Below are positions 26,017 to 34,985 of a stretch of 64,000 nt of DNA, piece by piece. Origin of the DNA: Cenococcum geophilum 1.58 (taxonomy: Eukaryota; Ascomycota; Dothideomycetes; Gloniales; Gloniaceae); NCBI GenBank assembly GCA_001692895.1, contig KV748186.1, forward strand, positions 310,001 through 374,000, written 5' to 3'. The notes under the pieces are model-generated. The model was not told where the DNA came from and made no database searches. It saw only the letters and a program-made list of their open reading frames with translations. The translations under genes and the position numbers were made by a program. The first letter of the stretch is position 1. Every line of letters begins with the position of its first letter.

Positions 26017-26062
26017 CTCTTACCGTACTCATGCCTTAATTAACTAAGTCGCTAATATAGTC

Positions 26063-26450
26063 TATCCGTTTATTTGCCGTATTTCCTAAAGCTATTTCTA
26101 TTATACTTTCTTATTTACTTTTTAAGTTTAGGAAATCTAATACGTATTAATAGTAAGATAAGGGTAAAAGAATATTTACGTATAACTATCTAGATTTATT
26201 TACTATAAAGATATTAGTTTCGCTTACCACCTTTACTAAGCTAATAGCAATTAGTCTATTTAATAATTAGAGCTAGTAAAACTCTATACCGCTACCTAAA
26301 TTTAGTAGACTATTTAGATTAGAAAGCCCTATTAAGAACTTTAGCTTTTTACTCTTAATAAACCTTAAAAATAGCTATAATTAACTAAAGCATAAACTAA
26401 ATAGAATGAAGAAGAAGAATGGTTTTTTTTTCTATTTTTATCTAGTAAGC
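26063..26450 (-). pseudogene. pogo-like transposon copy 2, upstream part of transposase
   Basis: This region continues the pogo-like element beyond the Gypsy A insertion; the target duplication is TAGTC at 26058-26062. On the minus strand a weak GFLI-type block near 26300 could correspond to the DEKGFxxG region around the first catalytic Asp of DDE_1 transposases. The KYGK segment lies at about 26090. Upstream of about 26450 no further family motif was readable. Stops are RIP-type. Confidence 0.4.
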
Positions 26451-28336
26451 CATTAATACTATATAAAGGAGCTAAGTAATAGATTAGTGACGTCTTTATA
26501 GAAGTTAGAGGTTTTATAGTTAATCAGCGTTAGGCTATACTTATTTAAATCTATAGCGAGATCCTACTCTCCTAAGAAAACTACGCAGATACTACTAGTA
26601 TAGTATTTAATTTCGTTAACCGTAATAATAGGTTATAAGTATCTCTAAGAAAGGATACATTCTTATTAATCTTTAAAGATATCTCTAACGTTAGTAAGAT
26701 AGTAAAAGATTAAAGAAATTAGTATAATAAAGCTAGAGAAACCTTCTAAAAAAAGCCTAGGAATAAGGTATTCTTAACGGGCCGCTTAAATATATAGCTT
26801 CCTACTACTTCCTTTCTACAGCCTAAAAGCTTGCCATCTACCTACTTTATAAAGTAATGGCGCGAGTTAATAAAGCCCTAATTAAGAGGCTTAGTTATCT
26901 AAAACGTAGCATTAAAAATGCTACTTAACTATAGTTAACCAATTTCGCACTCGCGCCTAAGATATTAGGAAGAGCTATATTAGATTAGGTAGTAAATAAG
27001 TATAGTTTAGAAAGATATTTAATTAGCTTTCTTATTCTAAATAAGGATCTACCGCTAAGAAGTAAAAGACTAACTACTATAGGACTAGAGGCTACTAATA
27101 TTGGAATTAAATAAGTAGGAGAAAGCTTAGTTCTTACACTGCAAATATATTTATAATATATTTCTAAGATAATAAATCCTTTAGCTTTTTAGCCATTAAC
27201 ACCTATTTAAGAAAGGGGCATTAGTATTATGCAAAGTCCGTCTTAATAAGGATTACCTATATTAGTAGACTCGTCTCTATTATCTATAAACGAAAGTATT
27301 CTTACCGTAGGAGCGCTAGTTAGCTAGCCCCTATAGCTACTAGTATCCTCTTTAAGAAGAAACCTAAAAGGAGGGCTTACAATTGCTTACCTAAAAGTAG
27401 AAGGGCTAGAAGTAGAGTTAATATTTAATAAAAACGTTATAAAGCTGGAAGGTAATATAGAGTACATTAAGGAGGCTATAAATACTATAGTAATACTCCG
27501 CGTAAACAAGGATATAACTATAAGGATAATATACTAGCTTACCTTAAAGCGTCCCTAAACTAAACCACTAAAATTAAACTAATTAAGGTTATAAAACTTC
27601 TATATAGCTAGTATAGAGCGGCTAGTTCTAACCCGGAGATATATAAGGTCTACTAAATATATACACAAGTTATAAAAAGATATATTAGTTTAGTAATAAA
27701 GGGTTTAAACTATACTACACTATATTATAGACTCCGGTTAATATATTATATATATAACTAACTTAGAATTATAAAAACGGATCTAACTATATACTCCTAG
27801 TTTAAAATAGCTTATAGACCTCTAGTTCTGCCTAACTCCTTAGGACTATATAAGTTTATTTATAACTTAGTATTAAGGTTTTCCTATAATAGAGAAGCTT
27901 TGCTTAATTAGATACTATTACTAAATAACTAAAATATATAGTAGCGAGAAGGATCTATAACCTTAAACGTATTTAAATAGTAATAGGATTTTAGCATCTT
28001 AGTAATAATTAATAAGGAAATGCGTATATGCCGCTATTATTAGCGTCTAATTAACAGGCGGCTAAATTACGGCTAGTTAAGAACGATAGTCTAAGGTTTT
28101 TACTAGTAGCTAATAAAATAGGATCCTTAGTATTACTTTCTCTATTGCGCTCTTAGGCCTAATAGCTAGTAGTAACTTATTTCCTACCCTTATTATATAA
28201 AGTTTACCATTAAGGGAAACTCTACAGCTTTCTACTATATTAACGTTAATATTCCCTCCCTTTTAGAGAGCGGAAGTGGTACTAATATAATCTAAGGGAG
28301 CGTTTCTCTAGATAATAAGACTAAGGATAACGCCAG
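26451..28336 (+). other. Degraded sequence, possible retroelement polyprotein remnant
   Basis: About 1.9 kb are without an open frame. On the plus strand a stretch near 27290-27500 reads as continuous protein-like sequence, and near 27725-27800 there is an IDSG-type motif. That motif is reminiscent of the aspartic protease of Copia elements, but the surrounding blocks do not support it well. No LTRs were found. The N-terminal half of pogo copy 2 could also lie here on the minus strand. Confidence 0.25.
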
Positions 28337-28535
28337 CCTTTACCACACATGCAACCTTACCAAAAGGTAGCGCCACACTCTAAAACTTACGCATACCCAT
28401 CTTACCATCAAAAACAATCGATTTTCTAACTTTCAAGACCTAATTCCTACTGCCTAGCGAGCTAGAGGTGGATTTATTTGTCGTTTTACCCCCTTTTCCC
28501 AACAGAAAAATTTCTCTAAGGGTGGCCCTAGCTTA
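28337..28535. repeat. 199-bp dispersed repeat, copy 1
   Basis: It starts CCTTTACCACACATGCAACC and ends GGTGGCCCTAGCTTA. It is nearly identical to 41115-41313, with about eight differences in 199 bp, all transitions as far as I can see. CpA, TpG and CpG sites are well kept, unlike almost everything around it. No clear tRNA-like A/B boxes, terminal inverted repeats or coding frame were seen. A SINE, the LINE 5' UTR or a short non-autonomous element are all possible. Confidence 0.85.
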
Positions 28536-30180
28536 TAAGCGAGGCACGGACAGGAACACCAAAACTACTACCACTACCAATACTACAAAATAGGGCTAGT
28601 TTCTTCTACCTCTTAGCCTTAATCTCCCCAGAAATCTTCTAGTAGGATTAGTAAGGAGAAAGGGTATAAGGATAGTAGGAAACCCCCTATAAAATGCCGA
28701 AGCCAAGCTGGTAGGCCAAAAAAAAAACCTCCTTTAGAAATAAGTGATCATCAGTCTGATATATTCACCTTTTCTCTCCCCTCTTCTTCTTCTTCTAGCC
28801 TATTTAGGGCAGGAGAAAAAAGAGGACATCCTCAGTCTTCTCCTGAAAATAAAAAACCAAACCAAAACCAAAAACCCTGCAAAGATAACAAATCGACGAC
28901 TACTATGGATAGTATGCCTAGCATACCTTTTCCCTTTCTCCCCAAACACCTACAAAAAGCTCTAGAAAGCCTAACTCAGCCTAATAAGGGCTAGAAGAGA
29001 AGAAGAGAAAAGTTAACCCTAGAAGACTATACACGGAGTATTCCTAGCAGGAAGAAACCCTTTATACAAGGAAAAGAAAAGGCAAAAGATGTCCTAAAGG
29101 CTAGTAGAGAGTAAGCAGCTCTCGTAAGGAGGTAGCTCTTCGAAGAAACTTACGCAGAGAGGCTAAAAGAAAGGCTCACTTCTTCGTCTCCCACCTCCTC
29201 CTCTCTTTACCTTCTACCCCTTCTAGTAGGAGTTTATTCTACTAGAAGTAGGAAAAAGCAGCTACAAAGAAAGAAAGCTACGTCTAATTACAGACGAAAA
29301 GGACCAACCTTTAGATACTTCTTTATACGGAACAAAGTCAACCAACTATTTGCATTAAAACTGCAAGTAGAAAAGCCATACTAGCGTCTATAAGCTAGAA
29401 CTAAAGGAAAACAAAATATTCTCCTTACGACTACGGAAGAGTATAATGCGGATTCCTAGTTAAATATAAGGAAATCTGGGATAACTGCTTTACCTTTCAA
29501 AGAGAACCAAAAACTGGAACCATGGGTTCAAATTATAGCCCATGGGGTTCCTACCCTACCTCCTAGAGAAGGAGGGCTCTAGCTTCTAAAAGAAGAAATT
29601 GAGACCTTTAATCCTATAAGGATACAAGGACTACCTAGATGGATCTCATTTAGTGTAAAAAGGACACGATCCACAGACCAGATTTGGCTCTATAGTTTTT
29701 ACTATAGAGAGCGAAGGAAAAAAGACAAGAAATCCTTAAGCAAAAAGAGATATCAATTGGCAGGTACAGCTACTAAGGTAGTAAAATACCTCAAAGTCTC
29801 TCCTACTACGCAGTGTACGAGCTGCCAAAAATTTGACCATATAGGAGACAGGTGCTCTACTAGGGCCTGCAGATACTGTGCGGCTGCACATTTATCTAAA
29901 GACCATTCCTGTTCTACCTGTATAACACAGGCAAGCCTTGCCAGCATACCACCCCTCTTTGCATTAATTGTAAAGAAAAACACTTGCTAATAGTAAAGGA
30001 CTGCGAGACTCTTAAAGCTGCTAAACTAGTACGCGAAGAAGATTCTATGAAGAATAAAAACAGATAGGATTCTAGAAGGAGGCAACTCCTACTAGGCTCT
30101 TAAAAAGATATTAGAGAGCAAAAGGACAGAAATAAATTGCAAAAGGACAGGGACAGGGGTTAGGATTTCTTATAGTTTTT
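28536..30180 (+). mobile_element. Tad1-like LINE fragment (ORF1 part), copy 1
   Basis: It begins TAAGCGAGGCAC directly after the 199-bp repeat and shares its first about 800 bp with 49685-50510. It contains ORF1 but no endonuclease or reverse transcriptase. Base composition is clearly less RIP-affected than the LTR elements, with many CpA retained. The 3' boundary is uncertain; a run of A near 30387-30402 could be a tail but may belong to the next remnant. Confidence 0.65.
28694..30066 (+). pseudogene. LINE ORF1 protein with CCHC zinc knuckles
   Basis: From ATG 28694 the frame starts MPKPS, then is broken by stops and frame changes. A Ser/Pro-rich N-terminus is followed by charged helical sequence. 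An intact 77-residue stretch at 29757-29990 holds zinc-knuckle motifs: CTSCQKFDHIGDRC, then CRYCAAAHLSKDHSC. A third knuckle (CINCKEKH...C) follows in another frame near 29955-30005. Consecutive CCHC knuckles are typical of the nucleic-acid-binding ORF1 proteins of Tad1-group LINEs, which act in the retrotransposition RNP. ORF2 is absent here. The gene is degraded, but less heavily than neighbouring elements. The family call is good; whether the element was ever longer in this place is unknown. Confidence 0.68.
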
Positions 30181-30227
30181 CTTACCATTTTCTCATTCCC
30201 TAGTAGTTGTAGTATCTTAGTATTTTA

Positions 30228-30272
30228 CTAGGAAACTATAAACTCCTAATTTAGGGGTTTATAAACTACTAG
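30228..30272. repeat. Imperfect 22-bp hairpin
   Basis: The arms CTAGGAAACTATAAACTCCTAA and the mirrored sequence ending AACTACTAG pair at about 17 of 22 positions with almost no loop. It lies 50-100 bp past the end of the LINE ORF1. It may be a relic of a 3' UTR structure or simple palindromic debris. Confidence 0.5.
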
Positions 30273-30380
30273 GACATAGCTACTAGTACATATTAAGCTG
30301 CCTAGAAAGGATTTATGTATATAGAACTATAGCGCCATAGCCTAAGGCTGCATGCGCAGTATTGTACGTAGTATAATACA

Positions 30381-31330
30381 ATGGATAAAAAAAAAAAAAA
30401 GACTAAGGATAACTATATAATTATCTTACCTAGTATATATTATTATTTAGAATTAAAGTAGGAAGTTCTTAAGGTATAAGGGTTAACTAAGGGTAATAAA
30501 TTTATATATAAGATCTCGGACTATAACTAGATTACTAGGGATATAGATAAATATATAACTAACTAGGTAGCTTAGCTGTGTAAGAAAGGAGATATACGTA
30601 TAACTATGCCTTACCTTCCTTATACGGCAAAAGGACCTTTAACTAGGACCTAGCGAATAATACTACTACGGTTTGTTAGTATTTAGGATAATTATAATAA
30701 CCTTAAGGTTATAGAAGAAGGAACCTAGGTAGAGCTAGTAGATGCTTACTAAGACTTAAAAACGCCGCCCTATACGCTATCTAGATATACTAACCTTTAC
30801 GGCGTAATTATATATTACTTTTCTGCTGCTGCTAAGCTTATAGCTACTAGCGCCTTATTTAATGCTCTTCTAGGTAGATAATAATAGGATTACTTAGCAG
30901 TAATTTAAGACTATAACCTTTTCTCGCTTATAGTAGAAATAAAGTTAGGGAATAGATATATTCCTACTATCTTAGGGCTGTTAAAAACTACAATGATACG
31001 TTTTAGCTTCTATATGCAACTAAAATAGATCGCTTTAATAGCCGCTTATACTTTTACTCTATTAATAATAGAATTAATCCTTTAACTATTGCAGTAGATC
31101 TAAGTAGGGTACTTCCTATTATTATAGAAAGGCAGAGTTATATAAAGTTACCTAAAGAATTATAGGATAGAACTAAGTAAATAAAAGGACGCGAAAGAGC
31201 TATATTATCCAAGAGCCGCTAGTCTAATACGTCTTATACTACTTAGCTAGACAGATAAGAGCGGTCTTATTTAACTAGAATGGAGTCCCCTCGCTTACTA
31301 TTTTAGGTTTATAGTAAGGGTAAGGAGCGT
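30381..31330 (+). pseudogene. Unrecognised coding remnant
   Basis: The frame opens with ATG at 30381 followed by a poly-lysine run encoded by A residues, then continues in one frame for about 300 codons. It is interrupted almost only by TAG/TAA at probable former Trp or Gln codons. Visible segments include a Thr/Arg-rich part (PLTRT, about 30637), an Ala-rich part (FSAAAKLIATSALFNALLG, about 30823-30877) and a conserved-looking hydrophobic part (VEIKLGNRYIPTILGLL, about 30937-30987). I do not recognise the family. The consistent frame suggests a gene hit by RIP, so probably a repeat or a duplicated host gene. Confidence 0.4.
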
Positions 31331-32386
31331 ATACAGTTACTAACTATACCTTTATTTTAAAGATAGAGAGAAATATAGGTTTTAGAAGTCGTTAGGGGAT
31401 AACAACCTAGGTAGGGGAGGTATATAGTAGTATAATTTGGCCCCCAAGATTTAATATTTAGATTAGGTATAGCTTTAGGAGAGCCTAGGCCTTCTATAGT
31501 TATATAAATTGATTTAAAGCCCTAGAGTCTTTAATAACTTAGACACGACTAATAGATAGATAGTTTCTTTAAATATACTCTTTTCTTCTTTTCTTACAGA
31601 CTGCTTTTCTACTAGTTACTACTAACTAACTACGACCGAATAAACCAACTAATAGCACCGTGACTTCCTGTCTAAGAGAGCCCGTACCCTTCCACACTAT
31701 ATAAAAATTCTAAGAGTTAACGACTAAGTAAGAAATTGGGCTATGTTAGATTAGAACCTTTTAAAATTATATAAAGGATTTTACTAGTTATATTTAAGTT
31801 AGACTTACTAGCTAAAATAAAATCTACCTTATATAATATATTGTAATACTAGAGCTAGTATATAGGAATATTAAGCCACTAGCTTATAAGGTAAATATAT
31901 ATAAATAGTAAGAAGAAGACAAATAGTAAGAAGAAGACAAATAGTAAGAAGACAAATAGTAAGTTTTAAGAATTATTAGTTATAAGGATATTAATAATAA
32001 AATATAGTATAAAATAAAGTAGATAGGCTATAATAAGACTATAGTAAAACCTCCTTAGCACGATATAGGGTATATAATAATATTATCTATATTATAACCT
32101 ACACTCCTTAACCAAGCCTTTTTTGGTACAACATTACGATAATCTAACTTTTAACGATATTGTTAAGCACCTACTACTAATATCGGTATAAGCAGATTTT
32201 AATTCGTTGGATTTAGCCTTTACTTATTATAAGTTTAGCTATTAAATCTATTACATAACAATTAAAATCCATTAAAATTACCCTTAGATCTTACTCTCTA
32301 TACCTAATTCTATCTTATTTATTATAGTAAGACATTAAATTTTTATAAGGCGATGCCGTTACGGCTTTACCGATTATAAGCGCCAG
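31331..32386. other. Non-coding spacer with an AAATAGTAAGAAGAAGAC tandem repeat
   Basis: No gene was seen. Positions about 31903-31965 hold three to four copies of an 15-18-bp unit AAATAGTAAGAAGAAGAC. Around 31560-31640 there is a pyrimidine-rich stretch. The interval is moderately mutated. Confidence 0.5.
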
Positions 32387-34012
32387 AAAATACGCACCCA
32401 CTACTAAAAACACCCCAGTCTACTATAATTAGAGGTTTCTTGCTAGGTAAGTAACTTCCTTCATTATAATATTAATTAATTCTTAATATTAGAAATACTA
32501 AGCGATAAATCCTAATAGCCTAATTAAGCTAAATTATAACGTGGGTAAAGTGTATAAGAGCGAAAGAGAGCTACCGAATATCCTCTTCTAGAGAAGGCTC
32601 TCTTTAAGTAGCACTAGCGCCTATAAAACTCTTGTATTCCTATTACTGGCGACCTTATATATACTGCCGCCACTTAATTATAGCAACAAATACCTATACT
32701 AGCGATAATAATTAAGCTAAAGTAGTCGCTTGGCTAGTTGGAATGCTTTAAATCTCGCAAGGGTATTTATAAGAGGAAGTAGTACGGTAAGGCTGCCTTA
32801 GCTAATATGGAGGGAGCAAAAGATCGTATAGTAGAGCTTTAAGCAATTATCGCGCCTTATTTACTAAAGGATGTCTATAATCTAGATAAGATAGGGTTAT
32901 TTTAGAAGGCTATACTAGATACTACATTAGCTACTAAGGCTCTATTAGAAATAAAGAAGTAAAAGGCACGAATCTCTCTAGGTAATTACTCTAATACAAA
33001 TAGTTTAGATAAGTTTTCTCTTCTTATAATTAGCTTATTACTAAAGCTATATTACTTTATAAGTAATCGGATTAATATAGCCTCTATAAATATTATATAG
33101 AGGTATAATAAGAAAGCCTAGATAACAACGGTAATTATACTTAAGTGGCTTACCTAGTTTGATAAAGGGATACACGGTAGGAAGATACTACTTTTAATTA
33201 ACGGCTTTAGCGCCCATAAAGCAGCTGTTTAAACACTTATTAAGAATGGCTCTCTTAAGAATATACGTGTAGAGTTCCTTCCTACTAATTATACCTTATT
33301 ATATTAACCTTTTAATTAAGGGATAATTGCAAACTTTAAGCTGCTCTACTAGCGATACTAGCTGTAATTTATAGTGGAGCTCTCGCTTTAAGATAAGGAT
33401 CTAATTAAGTAGATGCACGTCTTATAGGCAATTTAATAGTTAATTAAAGCTTAAAAGGAAGTTACACTATAAACGATTAAGAATTGCTTTATTAAATCTA
33501 TATTATTTAGCTCTTATATAGGCCCACGGCCTCGCCCTAAAGATTATTTAAATTCTCCTATAGTTAATAAGATGCAGTAAATAGCAGAACAACTACTTAT
33601 AGTAGGAAGAATTCGCGCTATAATAAATATTTAGAATTTTATTAAGCTACTAGGTAAGAAAGTAGAGGATTTATTAGAGGATCTTATTAAGCACGTAGCA
33701 GAGCTCTATATAGAGCCCGATTGCGGTACGGAAACAAATAAAGAGGTTGTTAAGCAACTTTAAATTAAGCTTAATAAGGCGCTTGTGGCCTTATAAAAGC
33801 TTTATTTTTATAAGGAGTAGTAAAGCAATTCTAATAGAGACGTAATTACGACTCTATTAAGGCACGAGCGTTAAATTCAAGGCCGACGACCTTAAAACAC
33901 CAAGCAGCAATCGATCGCGATATATTTTAGTATACCCGATCGCCTAGTTACGACTTCACGCGCGTAGATACATAATATCATTACCTAATTTTGATTTTGG
34001 GTGCATTTTACA
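32387..34012 (+). mobile_element. Tigger/pogo-type DNA transposon
   Basis: The transposase remnant (below) is enclosed by a short imperfect inverted repeat: AAAATACGCACCCA at 32387-32400 on the left and TGGGTGCATTTTA at 33998-34010 on the right. If these are parts of the terminal repeats, the element is about 1.6-1.7 kb, a normal size for fungal pogo elements. The exact ends and the TA duplication were not established. Confidence 0.6.
32690..33900 (+). pseudogene. pogo/Tigger (DDE_1) transposase
   Basis: One plus-strand frame gives a continuous DDE_1 match. YNLDKIGLF (about 32876-32902) corresponds to the first catalytic Asp block. SLGNYSNTNSLDKF and the RYNKKA-x-ITTVIILKWL segment (about 33100-33150) follow. 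LLINGFSAHKA (about 33190-33225) is the second catalytic block, with Asn at the Asp position. FLPTNYTLLYQPFNQG (about 33275-33323) is the third block, again with Asn for Asp. IKNCFIKS and PRPRPKDY (about 33480-33550) are typical of fungal pogo proteins. Both Asn residues fit a single G-to-A change of RIP type. Stops are scattered former Gln or Trp codons. The tail contains a Lys/Glu-rich region. An N-terminal CENP-B-like DNA-binding domain was not clearly seen. This is the most legible transposase in the window, and inactive. Confidence 0.82.
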
Positions 34013-34045
34013 TATAAGTATATAATACAACAATACCCTTAGTAT

Positions 34046-34078
34046 TACGATACGCTCGGCTAAGCAAACCGTATCGTA
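34046..34078. repeat. Perfect 9-bp inverted repeat with 15-bp spacer
   Basis: TACGATACG (34046-34054) and CGTATCGTA (34070-34078) form a stem around a 15-nt loop shortly after the pogo element. It could be a relic of another terminal repeat; its function is unknown. Confidence 0.55.
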
Positions 34079-34079
34079 C

Positions 34080-34689
34080 TAAAGAGATTTTACTATAAGT
34101 TACTTAGAGTTATTTCCCTCTCTATTAGAACGGAATTTCTTTTTTTAGCCTCTTTTAGTTTATAAAAGCCTTATTAGTAAGATGGAGCTCCTTTAAGTAA
34201 AACTTTTTATAACCCTTCTTAAGATAGGATAACTAAACATAAGCGGCTAGTTAAGTATTAAGTATTTAAGACTCTTTAGTATAAAGACGTTAAATTTAGC
34301 TATAGTATAATCTTACTTACTATATAAATGCTTAAGGTTACCATAGGCTACAGAGAGTTAGTCTTTTAACTTTTTAGCGGTGGATTAAATCCAAAACTCT
34401 ATAATAAATTAGAAAAGACGTTAAACGCCTATAAAAAATAATAAGACGTGTATACTTAGTGTTAAAGGTATACTAAACATTATATAATAATTCCATATTC
34501 GCTTATATATACTTAGTATATAAAGAAGGTTAGTAATTAGATATAGCCGTAATTATAATATATATTAACTTATTTTTAGTATAATAAGAATAGGACGGTA
34601 TAAATTTACTAAGTAATAATATAGTAGTTATAAGCTAGTTATAATAATTAGATATAGAGGACCTAATAAAAGGTATTAAAAAAATTAAG
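34080..34689. other. RIP-mutated sequence interrupted by Copia D
   Basis: About 600 bp without recognised motifs. It continued into 40636-40900 before Copia D inserted at 34690-34694. On the far side, 40668-40890 reads on the plus strand as an uninterrupted-looking remnant (INNLEMGDIFKNKDKKK...) with only RIP-type stops. A coding remnant of unknown family may therefore be split by D. Confidence 0.3.
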
Positions 34690-34694
34690 GTTAT
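34690..34694 (+). repeat. Target-site duplication of Copia D (left)
   Basis: GTTAT immediately precedes LTR D1 and is repeated exactly at 40631-40635 immediately after LTR D2. Confidence 0.9.
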
Positions 34695-34985
34695 TGTAGG
34701 AAGACGGTTAGGCAGAATATGGCAGAATGCGACAGGGTGGCAGAATACGGCAGAATTTGGTAGAGTGGCGGTGTAGAATTCTGCCGGCCCTATCGTTAAA
34801 CGCACCAATTAGGATTTTCTATGCCGGGCATAGAAAATCGCTATTGGCTCGACTGAGGGCGGTAAGCGGAACTAATATCTTTGTAATAAAAATAGGGAGG
34901 CGTGTAAATAGAACCTTAAGAATCTAACTACACACCGCACTGCACGTATATTACGTCTATTGCACTATATTAAAGTATACTAACA
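34695..34985 (+). repeat. 5' LTR of Copia D
   Basis: A 291-bp LTR, TGTAGGAAGACGG...CATACTAACA-type ends, matching 40340-40630 along its whole length. It contains a short internal repeat of GGCAGAAT words near its start. Confidence 0.92.

Larger units (their letters stand above)
12101..26057 (+). mobile_element. Ty3/Gypsy retrotransposon fossil A (host of nested element B)
   Basis: This plus-strand LTR retrotransposon fossil has LTRs at 12101-12340 and, split by element B, at 17822-17991 plus 26017-26057. The internal region runs from gag (about 12520-13700) through protease and reverse transcriptase (about 14880-15450, with the YLDxIIIYS active-site block near 15260) to RNase H (about 15650-16000). 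Integrase follows (about 16500-17050) and the end is chromodomain-like (about 17460-17560). A polypurine tract of G residues (about 17807-17818) lies just before the 3' LTR. Without B the element is about 5.9 kb, the usual Gypsy length. It is broken, with many (over a hundred) RIP-type stops. It is older than B, which sits in its LTR, and younger than the pogo-like element it interrupts. Confidence 0.85.

Noticed and set aside
27725-27800. IDSG motif taken as a Copia protease
   Set aside because: The flanking residues and downstream blocks do not match Copia polyproteins well enough. Kept only as a possibility.
28337-28535. 199-bp repeat as the 5' UTR of the LINE
   Set aside because: The second copy at 41115 is not followed by LINE sequence, and LINE copy 2 is not preceded by it.
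29753-29983. 76-codon minus-strand frame over the LINE ORF1
   Set aside because: It is the antisense shadow of the zinc-knuckle stretch on the plus strand, which has clear CCHC motifs.
30387-30402. A-run read as the poly(A) tail of the LINE
   Set aside because: An ATG precedes it and a long frame continues through it as lysine codons, so a tail is not established. No target duplication was found.
34727-34927. 66-codon plus-strand frame
   Set aside because: It lies entirely inside the 5' LTR of Copia D and is non-coding.
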